From the NCBI GenBank assembly GCA_007121695.1, contig SKKC01000328.1:1-15569 (forward strand): a DNA stretch of 15,569 bases. Direction: 5' to 3'. Below, piece after piece: positions 1 to 6,474 of this stretch. The notes below the pieces were generated by a model. The model was given only the letters and a program-made list of their open reading frames with translations, made no database searches and had not been told where the DNA came from. The stretch is from Spirochaetales bacterium. GTDB taxonomy: Bacteria; Spirochaetota; Spirochaetia; DSM-27196; SKKC01. Both the position numbers and the translations under genes were made by a program. Each line of letters opens with the position of its first letter. Position 1 is the stretch's first letter.

Positions 1-537
1 ATGGCTGCCCTTCGCGAACGCGCGTACGCGCTCGGTGTCGTCAGTACTCCAGCCGTAGGCACGGATCTTCCCTTCCTCTACAAGAGAGTCGAGCGTCTGG
101 AGTATCTCGCCGACATCTTCGGTCGGATAGCTGCCGTTGTGGAACTGGTAAAGGTCTATGTAGTCAGTTTTCAAGCGTCGAAGCGACTGTTCACACGCTT
201 CGCGAATGTCGTCGGGGCTGGCGCCTTCTCCCGTGATTTCTTTGGTTTCTTCGTTGAATATGCTCCAGAACTTGGTGGCGATCACGACCTTCTCACGTTT
301 GCCTGCGAGCGCATTTCCAAGTACCCGTTCGCTGTGTCCTGCGCCGTAGATGTTTGCCGTATCAAAGAGCGAGATGCCGTGTTCGATCGCGGCATGAATG
401 GCTGCTTCGGACTCGTTATCGTCTACCTCTCCCCATCCCACAGGTTTCCCGTCCCGGTACAGGACGCCACCTATCGCCCAGCAACCCATACCAATGGCGC
501 TTGTTTCTATGTTTGATCGTCCCATTATTCGCTTCAT
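1..537 (-). CDS. Aldo/keto reductase, 3' end cut by the window edge
   Basis: NAD(P)H-dependent oxidoreductase of the aldo/keto reductase superfamily, a cytosolic TIM barrel that reduces aldehydes, ketones or sugar-like carbonyls. The 179 visible residues are the N-terminal half of a usual protein of about 320. The start reads MKRIMGRSNIETSAIGMGCW. The family's catalytic tetrad is visible: D59 and Y64 in FDTANIYG, K89 in VIATKF, and H133 in YQFHNG. The start at 537 is chosen because GGGGAGG lies 6 bases upstream; a second Met, residue 5, lacks this. The gene follows the GH42 galactosidase on the same strand after 117 bp. That gap has a TTGTCA hexamer (609-614 on the complement) but no convincing -10, so read-through from the galactosidase is possible. 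Substrate is unknown; a role in sugar metabolism is inferred from the neighbour only. Confidence 0.93.
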   Translation of the reverse strand, partial: MKRIMGRSNIETSAIGMGCWAIGGVLYRDGKPVGWGEVDDNESEAAIHAAIEHGISLFDTANIYGAGHSERVLGNALAGKREKVVIATKFWSIFNEETKEITGEGASPDDIREACEQSLRRLKTDYIDLYQFHNGSYPTEDVGEILQTLDSLVEEGKIRAYGWSTDDTERVRAFAKGSH

Positions 538-654
538 ATGATTCCTCCCCGTCTGAATGCGTTCCATTCCGCACGGTACGAAACTATCTTCTCACGGTCA
601 TTTCCGACTGACAAGAACCAGTCTACTCTGCGGGACAGCTCACGAAATGATCGC

Positions 655-2835
655 CTATCCGCGGGCTTCCCTCACGATAGCGACACCGTAGACCGGCAGG
701 TGCAATGTGCCTGCACATGACTCGCCGGTATCCACCAGTGTGAAGTTTCGACCGCCCGGCAGTGTCACCGTCACGTCGTCGGGTGTGTAGTTCTGAACAA
801 AGTAGTACAGGTACGACGCGTTCTCGCGAAGACCAACCGCGACGCCGGCGGGGAGTTGCCCGTCAAGGTTTGGCGTCAGGCCCGTACGCGAGGCGAGTGC
901 GCGGTAAAACGCCGCGAGATCGTGTTCCGCGTGACGCGCGGCGAGATACCATGCCTCGCCTGCGCCAGACTCGTGCCTCGTCAGCGCGGGTAAATCGCGG
1001 TACATGCCGTCCCGATATCGGGCTACGACCTCGGCGCCTTCGGTGTGCACGCGATCGCAGAGCTCGCCAACCGTAAACCCGCCGTCGAGGCCCAGGGTGT
1101 TATCCGGCTCGAAGCTGCAGCTCCGGGTTTCACCGACCGGAAGCGCGTCGATCTCCTCGCTCCAGATGCCCAGCACGCCCCGTAGCGGTCCGGGGAAGCC
1201 GCCGAGGAAGCACAGATCGGTTTCGTTTACGATTCCGGACCAGTACGTGGCGACGAACGTGCCGCCAGCCTTCACGAAGGCTTCGACACGCTCTGCGAAT
1301 CCCGGACGGAGCATGTATGCCATAGGCGCCAATACGAGCTTGTATCCGTCAAGCGGCATGGTCTGGTCTATTACGTCGGTCGGAATGTTGAGCTTCCACA
1401 GCTGCCGGTAGTGAGTAATGACAGTCTCGAGATACGCTGTGCGTCCGTCGTTGCGGGGCCCCTGCGCGGTTTCGATCGCCCAGCGGTTCTCCCAGTCGAA
1501 TACGACGGCCGTCTGAGCCGGAACCCTGCTTCCCGCAACTTCGGAGATCGACTCAAGCAGCGAACCGAGATCAGCCACCTCCCCGAACACGCGGGTATGC
1601 TCGTGACCGACGTGGTCGACTACCGCCCCGTGAAACTTCTCCCATGCACCGCGACTTTTCCGCCACTGGAAGTACTCGATCGTATCCGCCCCGTGCGCCA
1701 CGGCCTGTATACTCGAAAGCGTGTGCATGCCGGGTTCTTTGCGTTTACCGACCTGCTGCCAGTTGGTCATGCTCGGGGTGCTTTCCATGAGCATGAACGG
1801 TTTCCCCGCTTTAACCGAGCGTACAAGGTCGTGCACGAACGCAACGTCTGCCGCGCGTTCGTAGTCGCGAAGGTCTGCTGACGGCGAAGCTTCGTCGGTG
1901 CCGTCGCCCGCGGCTCCGTTGCCGCTCCCTGGACCCTGGCCGGTAATGCCGTCTCCCGGTGCCTGACCCGGCCGCTCCGCTGGCGTGTGCCAGCGCGGAT
2001 AACTGTCCCAGGAAGCAACGTCCATGACATCGGCGAAGCGGAAATAGTCGAGACCGGGATAGTTTTCCATGAAGTTCGTGGTAACAGGGATATCCGGGGT
2101 AACTCGCCTGAGCGGTTTCATTTCGTGACGCATGAAGTCAACTGTCTGGTGCGTCACGAATCGCTTCCAGTCGAGCACAAGCCCGTGTACGGCGCGCTCT
2201 CCGTGCGGCGCCGGCGACAGAATCTGATCCCAGTCCTGATAGGTCCTGCTCCAGAACGATGTCCACCAGGCACGGTTCAACGCCTCGAGGTCGCCCTGGT
2301 AGCGTTCCCTGAGCCATTCCCGGAATGCCACCTGCGAGAAGTCGGAGTGATCTTCGCCACCGTACTCGTTGGAAATATGCCAGATCAGGAGCGCGGGATG
2401 GCCTGCGTAGCGTTCGGCGAGCTTCGTATTTATGATCTGTGTTTTCTCGCGCATTACGGGCGAGGAGTAGTTGTGGTTATGCCTGGTGCCCGGCAGCTCG
2501 AGCGTTCGGTCCGCGCGGACGCGGTTTGTTTCGGGATAACGGGTTGCGAGCCAGCGCGGGCGCGCTCCTGTCGGGGTCGCGAGGCACGCGTACATTCCCG
2601 ACTCTGCGAGTCGGTCCATGATTCCGTCGAGCCACTCAAAGTGAAACTCCCCCTCGACTGGTTCCAGAGCCGCCCATGCGAAAATGCCAATGTTCATGAT
2701 CGAGCACTTCGCGAGCTTCATGAGGCGAAAGTCTTCGTCGATAACCTCGGGCACGTGCAGCCACTGGTCGGGGTTGTAATCGGCTCCATGCAGGAGTGTG
2801 TTTACGCGGGGATGGAATATCGGATTGTAGTTCAT
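655..2835 (-). CDS. Beta-galactosidase, glycoside hydrolase family 42
   Basis: Retaining glycosidase that removes terminal beta-galactosyl (in some members alpha-L-arabinopyranosyl) residues from small oligosaccharides. From the Met at 2835 it is 726 residues, slightly above the family's usual 650-700. The N-terminal family signature HGADYNPDQW is at 16-25. The acid/base Glu is E157 in WHISNEYGG and the nucleophile is E351 in FMLMESTPS. A barrel domain is followed by a trimerisation-like domain (about 440-640) and a small C-terminal beta domain. No signal peptide is seen, so it is cytoplasmic and acts on imported sugars. Residues about 285-322 form a Gly/Pro/Ala/Asp-rich stretch not expected in the family. 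The start is uncertain: ATGs at 2859, 2850 and 2835 all lack a Shine-Dalgarno; 2835 leaves the usual short N-terminus. Two palindromic operators lie 54 bp or more upstream, suggesting control by the divergent TetR gene. Exact substrate is not known. Confidence 0.93.
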   Translation of the reverse strand: MNYNPIFHPRVNTLLHGADYNPDQWLHVPEVIDEDFRLMKLAKCSIMNIGIFAWAALEPVEGEFHFEWLDGIMDRLAESGMYACLATPTGARPRWLATRYPETNRVRADRTLELPGTRHNHNYSSPVMREKTQIINTKLAERYAGHPALLIWHISNEYGGEDHSDFSQVAFREWLRERYQGDLEALNRAWWTSFWSRTYQDWDQILSPAPHGERAVHGLVLDWKRFVTHQTVDFMRHEMKPLRRVTPDIPVTTNFMENYPGLDYFRFADVMDVASWDSYPRWHTPAERPGQAPGDGITGQGPGSGNGAAGDGTDEASPSADLRDYERAADVAFVHDLVRSVKAGKPFMLMESTPSMTNWQQVGKRKEPGMHTLSSIQAVAHGADTIEYFQWRKSRGAWEKFHGAVVDHVGHEHTRVFGEVADLGSLLESISEVAGSRVPAQTAVVFDWENRWAIETAQGPRNDGRTAYLETVITHYRQLWKLNIPTDVIDQTMPLDGYKLVLAPMAYMLRPGFAERVEAFVKAGGTFVATYWSGIVNETDLCFLGGFPGPLRGVLGIWSEEIDALPVGETRSCSFEPDNTLGLDGGFTVGELCDRVHTEGAEVVARYRDGMYRDLPALTRHESGAGEAWYLAARHAEHDLAAFYRALASRTGLTPNLDGQLPAGVAVGLRENASYLYYFVQNYTPDDVTVTLPGGRNFTLVDTGESCAGTLHLPVYGVAIVREARG

Positions 2836-2857
2836 AGCGGGGTCAAGCATAGTTTGC

Positions 2858-2863
2858 ATGATA
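2858..2863 (-). promoter_or_regulatory. Possible -10 element for the GH42 gene
   Basis: TATCAT (read on the complement) matches five of six bases of the TATAAT consensus and sits 7 bases before the ATG at 2850 and 22 before the one at 2835. No good -35 hexamer is visible at 16-18 bp, so this is weak evidence on its own. Confidence 0.25.
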
Positions 2864-2888
2864 TGTTCAGGCAAGCCGAAAAACGCTC

Positions 2889-2904
2889 TTGACCACCCGG
2901 TCAA
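2889..2904. promoter_or_regulatory. Palindromic operator 1 (TTGACC-N4-GGTCAA)
   Basis: TTGACCACCCGGTCAA is a perfect 6-bp inverted repeat around a 4-bp centre, the size and symmetry bound by TetR-family dimers. It lies between the divergent GH42 and exporter genes. Read on the complement it differs from operator 2 by a single base in the centre. Its left arm TTGACC could also serve as a -35 hexamer. The binding protein is inferred to be the TetR regulator encoded from 3098. Confidence 0.75.
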
Positions 2905-2930
2905 ACGGGAGTAGCGTATACGTGTACTAT

Positions 2931-2946
2931 TTGACCAGGTGGTCAA
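2931..2946. promoter_or_regulatory. Palindromic operator 2 (TTGACC-N4-GGTCAA)
   Basis: TTGACCAGGTGGTCAA repeats the arms of operator 1, 42 bp away start to start, or about four helical turns. Its last bases overlap the AAGGAGGT ribosome binding site of the 45-residue gene at 2958. A TACTAT hexamer at 2925-2930 is a possible -10 just before it, so a bound repressor would cover the transcription start. This is the arrangement expected for autoregulation by the TetR protein encoded in the operon. Confidence 0.75.
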
Positions 2947-2952
2947 GGAGGT
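2945..2952 (+). promoter_or_regulatory. Consensus ribosome binding site for the 45-residue membrane gene
   Basis: AAGGAGGT is a perfect Shine-Dalgarno with a 5-base spacer (GTGGT) to the ATG at 2958. It shows that this very short gene is translated and fixes its start. Confidence 0.75.
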
Positions 2953-2957
2953 GTGGT

Positions 2958-3095
2958 ATGCAGATACCGGTATGGGGCTGGGTTCTGATTGGCGTGGGTG
3001 TCGTGCTCATTGGCTACATCAAGCTGAAGGCGTGGGCTGCCATAAAACGGAAGATGGATGCAAAGGCGAACACGGTCCCCGAGGACGACGAGTAG
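2958..3095 (+). CDS. Small one-helix membrane protein, 45 residues, first gene of the exporter operon
   Basis: I do not recognise a family. The protein begins MQIPVWGWVLIGVGVV; residues 4-21 form a strongly hydrophobic helix with small residues (Gly, Val, Ile). A basic, amphipathic segment with several Lys (22-36) follows, then an acidic tail ending PEDDE. This charge pattern predicts an N-out, C-in membrane anchor. A perfect AAGGAGGT sits 5 bases before the ATG. The TetR gene starts 2 bases after its stop, so the two are probably translated together. Position at the head of an ABC-2 export operon suggests a small accessory subunit or regulator of the transporter. This is inferred from context only. 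It could alternatively serve mainly as a leader that couples ribosomes to the regulator gene. Confidence 0.72.
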   Translation: MQIPVWGWVLIGVGVVLIGYIKLKAWAAIKRKMDAKANTVPEDDE

Positions 3096-3097
3096 TC

Positions 3098-3742
3098 GTG
3101 CCGAACGAGGCGTTTTTGCGGCTGGCGCAGGAAAAACAGGACGGGATTCTGTCCTGCGCCCGCCGGCATTTCATGGCAGACGGGTATGCGGGGGCGTCGA
3201 CGAATCGCATGGTCGCGGACATGGGGATATCGAAGGGGAGTCTGTTCTACTACTTCGACGGAAAGGAAGATCTGTACCTTTCCGTTCTGTCCCGGGCGCA
3301 GCGTTCTATCGCGCGCGAAATGCGCTCGGCCATAGTCGAATGGCCCACGGATCTGGTGGAACGGCTCGAAGTGATTCTTCGCGCTGGCGGTGAGGTACTG
3401 AAGCAGCATCCGGAAGATTACCGGCTGTTTCAGCACTTTCTCGACAGCGGGCAGTCGGAACTGCTGCAACGTTTCGTCGCCGGGTACGTGGACGGCCAGA
3501 CCGAAGTTTCGCTTGCAGGCTGGTTCGACGGTGTCGACACGTCACGGTTTTCTGACGAACCCGAGGTCATCTACGAGGTCGTGCAATGGCTGCTGACCGG
3601 CATCAAGTTCGAGTACATGAAGGCACGCGGTGGGGCACAGCGGTCGCTCGCGGAAACGGTAGACGAAATTACGGTTCGCATGGAACGCGCCATGAAGCTG
3701 CTGCGGCGCGCAATCTTCACGCAGGAAGGTCACACACAATGA
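3098..3742 (+). CDS. TetR/AcrR-family transcriptional regulator
   Basis: A 214-residue one-component regulator, normal for the family. The N-terminal helix-turn-helix is clear: a first helix near QDGILSCARRHF, then GYAGASTNRMVADMGISKGS and the hallmark LFYYFDGKEDLY at about 46-57. The rest is an all-helical ligand-binding and dimer domain of low conservation. The GTG at 3098 is used because it puts the HTH about 10 residues from the N-terminus, and it lies 2 bases after the stop of the 45-residue gene; only a weak GAGG is upstream, so translational coupling is likely. The next Met would remove the first helix of the HTH. The ABC ATPase start overlaps the stop (ATGA). It most likely represses its own operon through the two palindromes at 2889-2946. 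The inducer is unknown; a toxic compound expelled by the exporter is the usual case. Confidence 0.92.
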   Translation: MPNEAFLRLAQEKQDGILSCARRHFMADGYAGASTNRMVADMGISKGSLFYYFDGKEDLYLSVLSRAQRSIAREMRSAIVEWPTDLVERLEVILRAGGEVLKQHPEDYRLFQHFLDSGQSELLQRFVAGYVDGQTEVSLAGWFDGVDTSRFSDEPEVIYEVVQWLLTGIKFEYMKARGGAQRSLAETVDEITVRMERAMKLLRRAIFTQEGHTQ

Positions 3743-4602
3743 TACGTGTACAGAATCTGTATCACGACTACGAGGGGAAGGGCAGTTTCGCGGTCAATGA
3801 CGTCAGCTTCGAAGTCCCGGCCGGGTCCATTTACGGCTTTCTTGGTCCGAGCGGATCGGGCAAGAGCACCGTTCAGAACATACTGACCAAGCTGCTCGCC
3901 CTGCAGCAGGGAACGGTGAGCTACGAAGACGTTCCGCTGCACGAGATACACCCGTCGTTTTTCAACAGGGTCGGCTACTCCTTCGAGCTCCCCAACCTCT
4001 ACACGAAACTGACCGGCCTTGAGAATCTCCGCCTGCACGCCGGCCTCTTCTCGGTTCCGACCGAAGACCCAAGGCGCGTCCTCGATATGGTCGGGCTCGC
4101 GGACGCCGCGCATCGCAAGACAGCGCAGTACTCGAAGGGCATGAAGCAGCGCCTCAGCTTCGCCCGGGCCATCATCAACCAGCCTGATCTGCTCTTTCTC
4201 GACGAGCCCATGTCGGGCCTCGACCCGACTACCGCGGCCCGAATCAAGACCATTATTGCCGAGAAGCGCGCCTCTGGGGTTACGATCTTCATGACGACAC
4301 ACAACATGTACACAGCCGACGAGCTGTGCGATCAGGTTGCGTTCCTGAATAACGGCCGCATTATCGCAGCAGACACTCCGAGGAACCTCAAACTCGCCTA
4401 CGGCGAAAAGTCAGTCAGAATAGAATATGCAGCTGATGATGCAAGCGCGAGCTTCCGGACGGACACCCTCTTTCTTGACCAGGAAGACGACCGCCGGCGG
4501 TTTCTCGCGCTGACCGAAGCGGGGCGTGTTGAAACCGTCCACAGCCAGGAAGCAAGTCTCGAACAGATCTTCGTACGCCTGACCGGGCGGGGGCTTTCCT
4601 GA
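3739..4602 (+). CDS. ABC exporter ATP-binding protein (fluoroquinolone-exporter-like)
   Basis: ATPase subunit of an ABC-2 type exporter, 287 residues, peripheral on the inner face of the membrane. Walker A is GPSGSGKST at 36-44, the signature is YSKGMKQRLS at 131-140, Walker B is LLFLDEP at 151-157, the D-loop is SGLD at 159-162, and the switch His is H188 in MTTHNM. The Q-loop position appears to hold Glu (E83 in YSFELPNLY) in place of Gln. I associate that feature with the Rv2688c-like subgroup, from memory. The last 70 residues form the variable C-terminal region common in drug exporters. AGGAAGGT lies 8 bases before the ATG, which overlaps the TetR stop by 4 bases; its own stop overlaps the first permease start by 1 base. 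The substrate cannot be read from the sequence; drug, peptide or lipid export are all possible. Confidence 0.93.
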   Translation: MIRVQNLYHDYEGKGSFAVNDVSFEVPAGSIYGFLGPSGSGKSTVQNILTKLLALQQGTVSYEDVPLHEIHPSFFNRVGYSFELPNLYTKLTGLENLRLHAGLFSVPTEDPRRVLDMVGLADAAHRKTAQYSKGMKQRLSFARAIINQPDLLFLDEPMSGLDPTTAARIKTIIAEKRASGVTIFMTTHNMYTADELCDQVAFLNNGRIIAADTPRNLKLAYGEKSVRIEYAADDASASFRTDTLFLDQEDDRRRFLALTEAGRVETVHSQEASLEQIFVRLTGRGLS

Positions 4603-5429
4603 TGCGCGCCCTGTGGTCGCTCATGAGCGGCGAGGTCACGACCATGCGACGCAACCTTTTCTCGATAATCATGGTGCTGACGCTCGTCCTAACCGTCACC
4701 GGCTACTATCTGGTGCCCGAGACTGCCCACACAGCAGGCGCGATCGCGGCAGGCGTTTCCGTGGAGCTTCTCGAGGATCTCCCCGTACGCCTTCTCGGCG
4801 AACGGCGGGCACCGATCGGGAACCGCATGAATTTCATCATCAACCTTATTGTCTTTGAAGTTCTAATCCTGCCCTTCGTGTTCATTGCGGTGAACCTGTT
4901 CCAGGAGAAGCAGGATGGAACCATTCGTGCGTATCGTGTGACGCCTGGCGGGACGCTACGGTATGTTGCAGCGAAAGTGTTGCTGTGGACGGTGCTGACA
5001 ATTCTGTACGGGGTGCTGTTGCTGCTACTGACGGTCGGCTGGACTCTGAGCATGTTGTCGTGGGCAGCGATGCTTCTGCTCTTTGCGGTGGCCGGTCTGT
5101 TCATTAGCGGGGCTGGTTTTTTCGTGGCGCTGTTTTTTTCGAACATCAGCGGATGGTTTCTTCCGGGAATCTCGGTCCTGCTTCTGAGCCAGCTCCCGAT
5201 CGTGTCGTATCTCTTCCCGACCTTCTCTCCGACCTGGATCACCTGGTTTCCGACGTATCGATTGCTGTATGCCGTCCGTGACATTCTGACGGTCGGGCCG
5301 GTCGGCCGAATGGCGCCGCACGCTACAGTTGGAGGGGCACTGCTGTACATGGCCGGACTGGCTCTCGCCGCGCTTGCGCTTGCCTGTGTTGCCGCGGATC
5401 GACGACTTATGCGCGAGGCACGGCTATGA
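4602..5429 (+). CDS. ABC-2 type transporter permease, first subunit
   Basis: Membrane subunit of 275 residues with six hydrophobic segments at about 19-38, 78-100, 121-147, 151-175, 182-205 and 243-263, the usual ABC-2 topology. The cytoplasmic loop between helices 2 and 3 carries FQEKQDGTIRAYRVTPGG, matching the conserved E-x-x-x-G-T/S pattern that couples to the ATPase in this family. The gene is translationally coupled on both sides: TGATG with the ATPase gene upstream and ATGA with the second permease downstream. No strong Shine-Dalgarno is present, in keeping with coupling. It probably forms a heterodimer with the product of the next gene. The three-gene order matches the Rv2688c-Rv2687c-Rv2686c type fluoroquinolone export system, which is a family-level analogy and not proof of substrate. 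Confidence 0.88.
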   Translation: MRALWSLMSGEVTTMRRNLFSIIMVLTLVLTVTGYYLVPETAHTAGAIAAGVSVELLEDLPVRLLGERRAPIGNRMNFIINLIVFEVLILPFVFIAVNLFQEKQDGTIRAYRVTPGGTLRYVAAKVLLWTVLTILYGVLLLLLTVGWTLSMLSWAAMLLLFAVAGLFISGAGFFVALFFSNISGWFLPGISVLLLSQLPIVSYLFPTFSPTWITWFPTYRLLYAVRDILTVGPVGRMAPHATVGGALLYMAGLALAALALACVAADRRLMREARL

Positions 5430-6430
5430 GTGCGTTCTGGCGTATACGAGCGCGCCTCGCTGCGGACTGGGCCATGGCCCGGCGGGATCCGATTTCCCTG
5501 TACATTCTGCTCGCTCCGATCATTTTTGCCGTGCTTATTCGCGCATTCGTTCCGGGCCTCGGTTCCGGTACGCCGACCTTCGCGGTGCTCGAGTCGGTGC
5601 CGCTTCCCGCGCGCGAGATTCTTGCACGCCACGGGCAGATTGTACTGTTTCCGGATCAGGAATCGCTTGAAGCACGGGTGAACCGCCCCGACGACGTTCC
5701 GGGGTTTGTACCGGAGCGGAACAGCGTAACGATGCTCCTTCAGGGCGACGAGGCGGAGGCTTCCGGGCAGTTTTTTCGCCTTGTTCTGCTCGATGTGATC
5801 GCAGGCGGCGGTGTATTGAACGTTTCCGACGCACCCGAAGGGGACGGTTCGTCCATGCTGCTGAGGTATCTGGCGATCGTGGTCCTCATGACCACGGTGC
5901 TTCTGGGGGGCATGCAGACAGGGTTTCTGCTGGTAGAAGACCGAAGTTCGGGTGCGATCCGCGCGCTCGCCGTGTCACCGCTTCGCCTGCGGGACTATCT
6001 TGTTGCACGCTATCTCTACAGCCTCGCGCAGAGCGGGTTCGGCATGGTCGCGGCGGCGTACATTATGCTTGGTGCTTCAGTCGCGCTTCCGTCGCTCCTC
6101 CTGACCGTACTTGTCGGAGGTTTGTGCGGCACACTGGTGGGAACGCTGCTCGGAACGCTCGCCGACAGCCAGATTGCGGCAATGGGCGTTGGCAAGCTCG
6201 TCATTCCGCTGTTTCTGCTGGTCCCGCTCCTGAGTCTCGTCATCCCTGAAACCTTTTTCCCGCTCCTGTGGCCCTTTCCGAACTTCTGGCTGTGGAGCAT
6301 GCTCGAATCGGTGTACGTCGGTCACCTTGGCTACAGTTTTGGTCTGAGCACGCTGCTCGCGTCGGGCCTCGGACTCCTTGCAAACATCCCGCTTATGCTG
6401 CGACTGAAAACAAGCGTGCGCCTGCGCTAG
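5426..6430 (+). CDS. ABC-2 type transporter permease, second subunit
   Basis: A 334-residue membrane subunit. Helix 1 is at about 23-43, followed by an external loop of about 100 residues with few hydrophobic stretches. Five further helices then lie at about 147-172, 192-214, 217-246, 253-278 and 302-327. The loop after helix 2 has LLVEDRSSGAIRALAVSPLR, the same E-x-x-x-G-x-I-R-A coupling pattern seen in the first permease. The unequal external loop distinguishes the two subunits and suggests a heterodimeric exporter. The start overlaps the previous stop by 4 bases. It ends the operon, although no convincing terminator follows before the next gene at 6475. Confidence 0.88.
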   Translation: MSAFWRIRARLAADWAMARRDPISLYILLAPIIFAVLIRAFVPGLGSGTPTFAVLESVPLPAREILARHGQIVLFPDQESLEARVNRPDDVPGFVPERNSVTMLLQGDEAEASGQFFRLVLLDVIAGGGVLNVSDAPEGDGSSMLLRYLAIVVLMTTVLLGGMQTGFLLVEDRSSGAIRALAVSPLRLRDYLVARYLYSLAQSGFGMVAAAYIMLGASVALPSLLLTVLVGGLCGTLVGTLLGTLADSQIAAMGVGKLVIPLFLLVPLLSLVIPETFFPLLWPFPNFWLWSMLESVYVGHLGYSFGLSTLLASGLGLLANIPLMLRLKTSVRLR

Positions 6431-6437
6431 GTGAGCG

Positions 6438-6467
6438 TTCGCACACCCGGTTCTCCTCCGCTATACT
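6438..6467 (+). promoter_or_regulatory. Possible promoter of the PAS-domain kinase gene
   Basis: TTCGCA (6438-6443), an 18-bp spacer and TATACT (6462-6467) resemble a housekeeping promoter: four and five of six consensus bases. Transcription would begin at about 6474, giving a leader of 0-16 bases depending on which start codon is used. The kinase gene could also be read from the exporter operon. Confidence 0.35.
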
Positions 6468-6474
6468 GTATGAC

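Noticed and set aside
1..516. Plus-strand frame at the left edge
   Set aside because: The complementary strand encodes an aldo/keto reductase with the full catalytic tetrad, so the plus frame is a shadow.
586..614. Possible promoter (TTGTCA, 17 bp, GAAGAT on the complement) before the aldo/keto reductase
   Set aside because: The -35 match is good but the -10 matches only three of six bases; too weak to list as a feature.
2841..2846. GGTCAA half-site near the GH42 start
   Set aside because: Single arm only, not phased with the two full palindromes.
1987..2892. 301-residue plus-strand frame opposite the GH42 gene
   Set aside because: Antisense to the conserved GH42 catalytic domain; no family resemblance.
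4475..4483. TTGACCAGG half-site matching the TetR palindrome
   Set aside because: The second arm is missing and it lies within the ABC ATPase coding sequence; expected by chance.
6416..6444. Possible hairpin (GTGCG and CGCAC arms) after the second permease
   Set aside because: Short, imperfect stem without a T-run; not enough to call a terminator.
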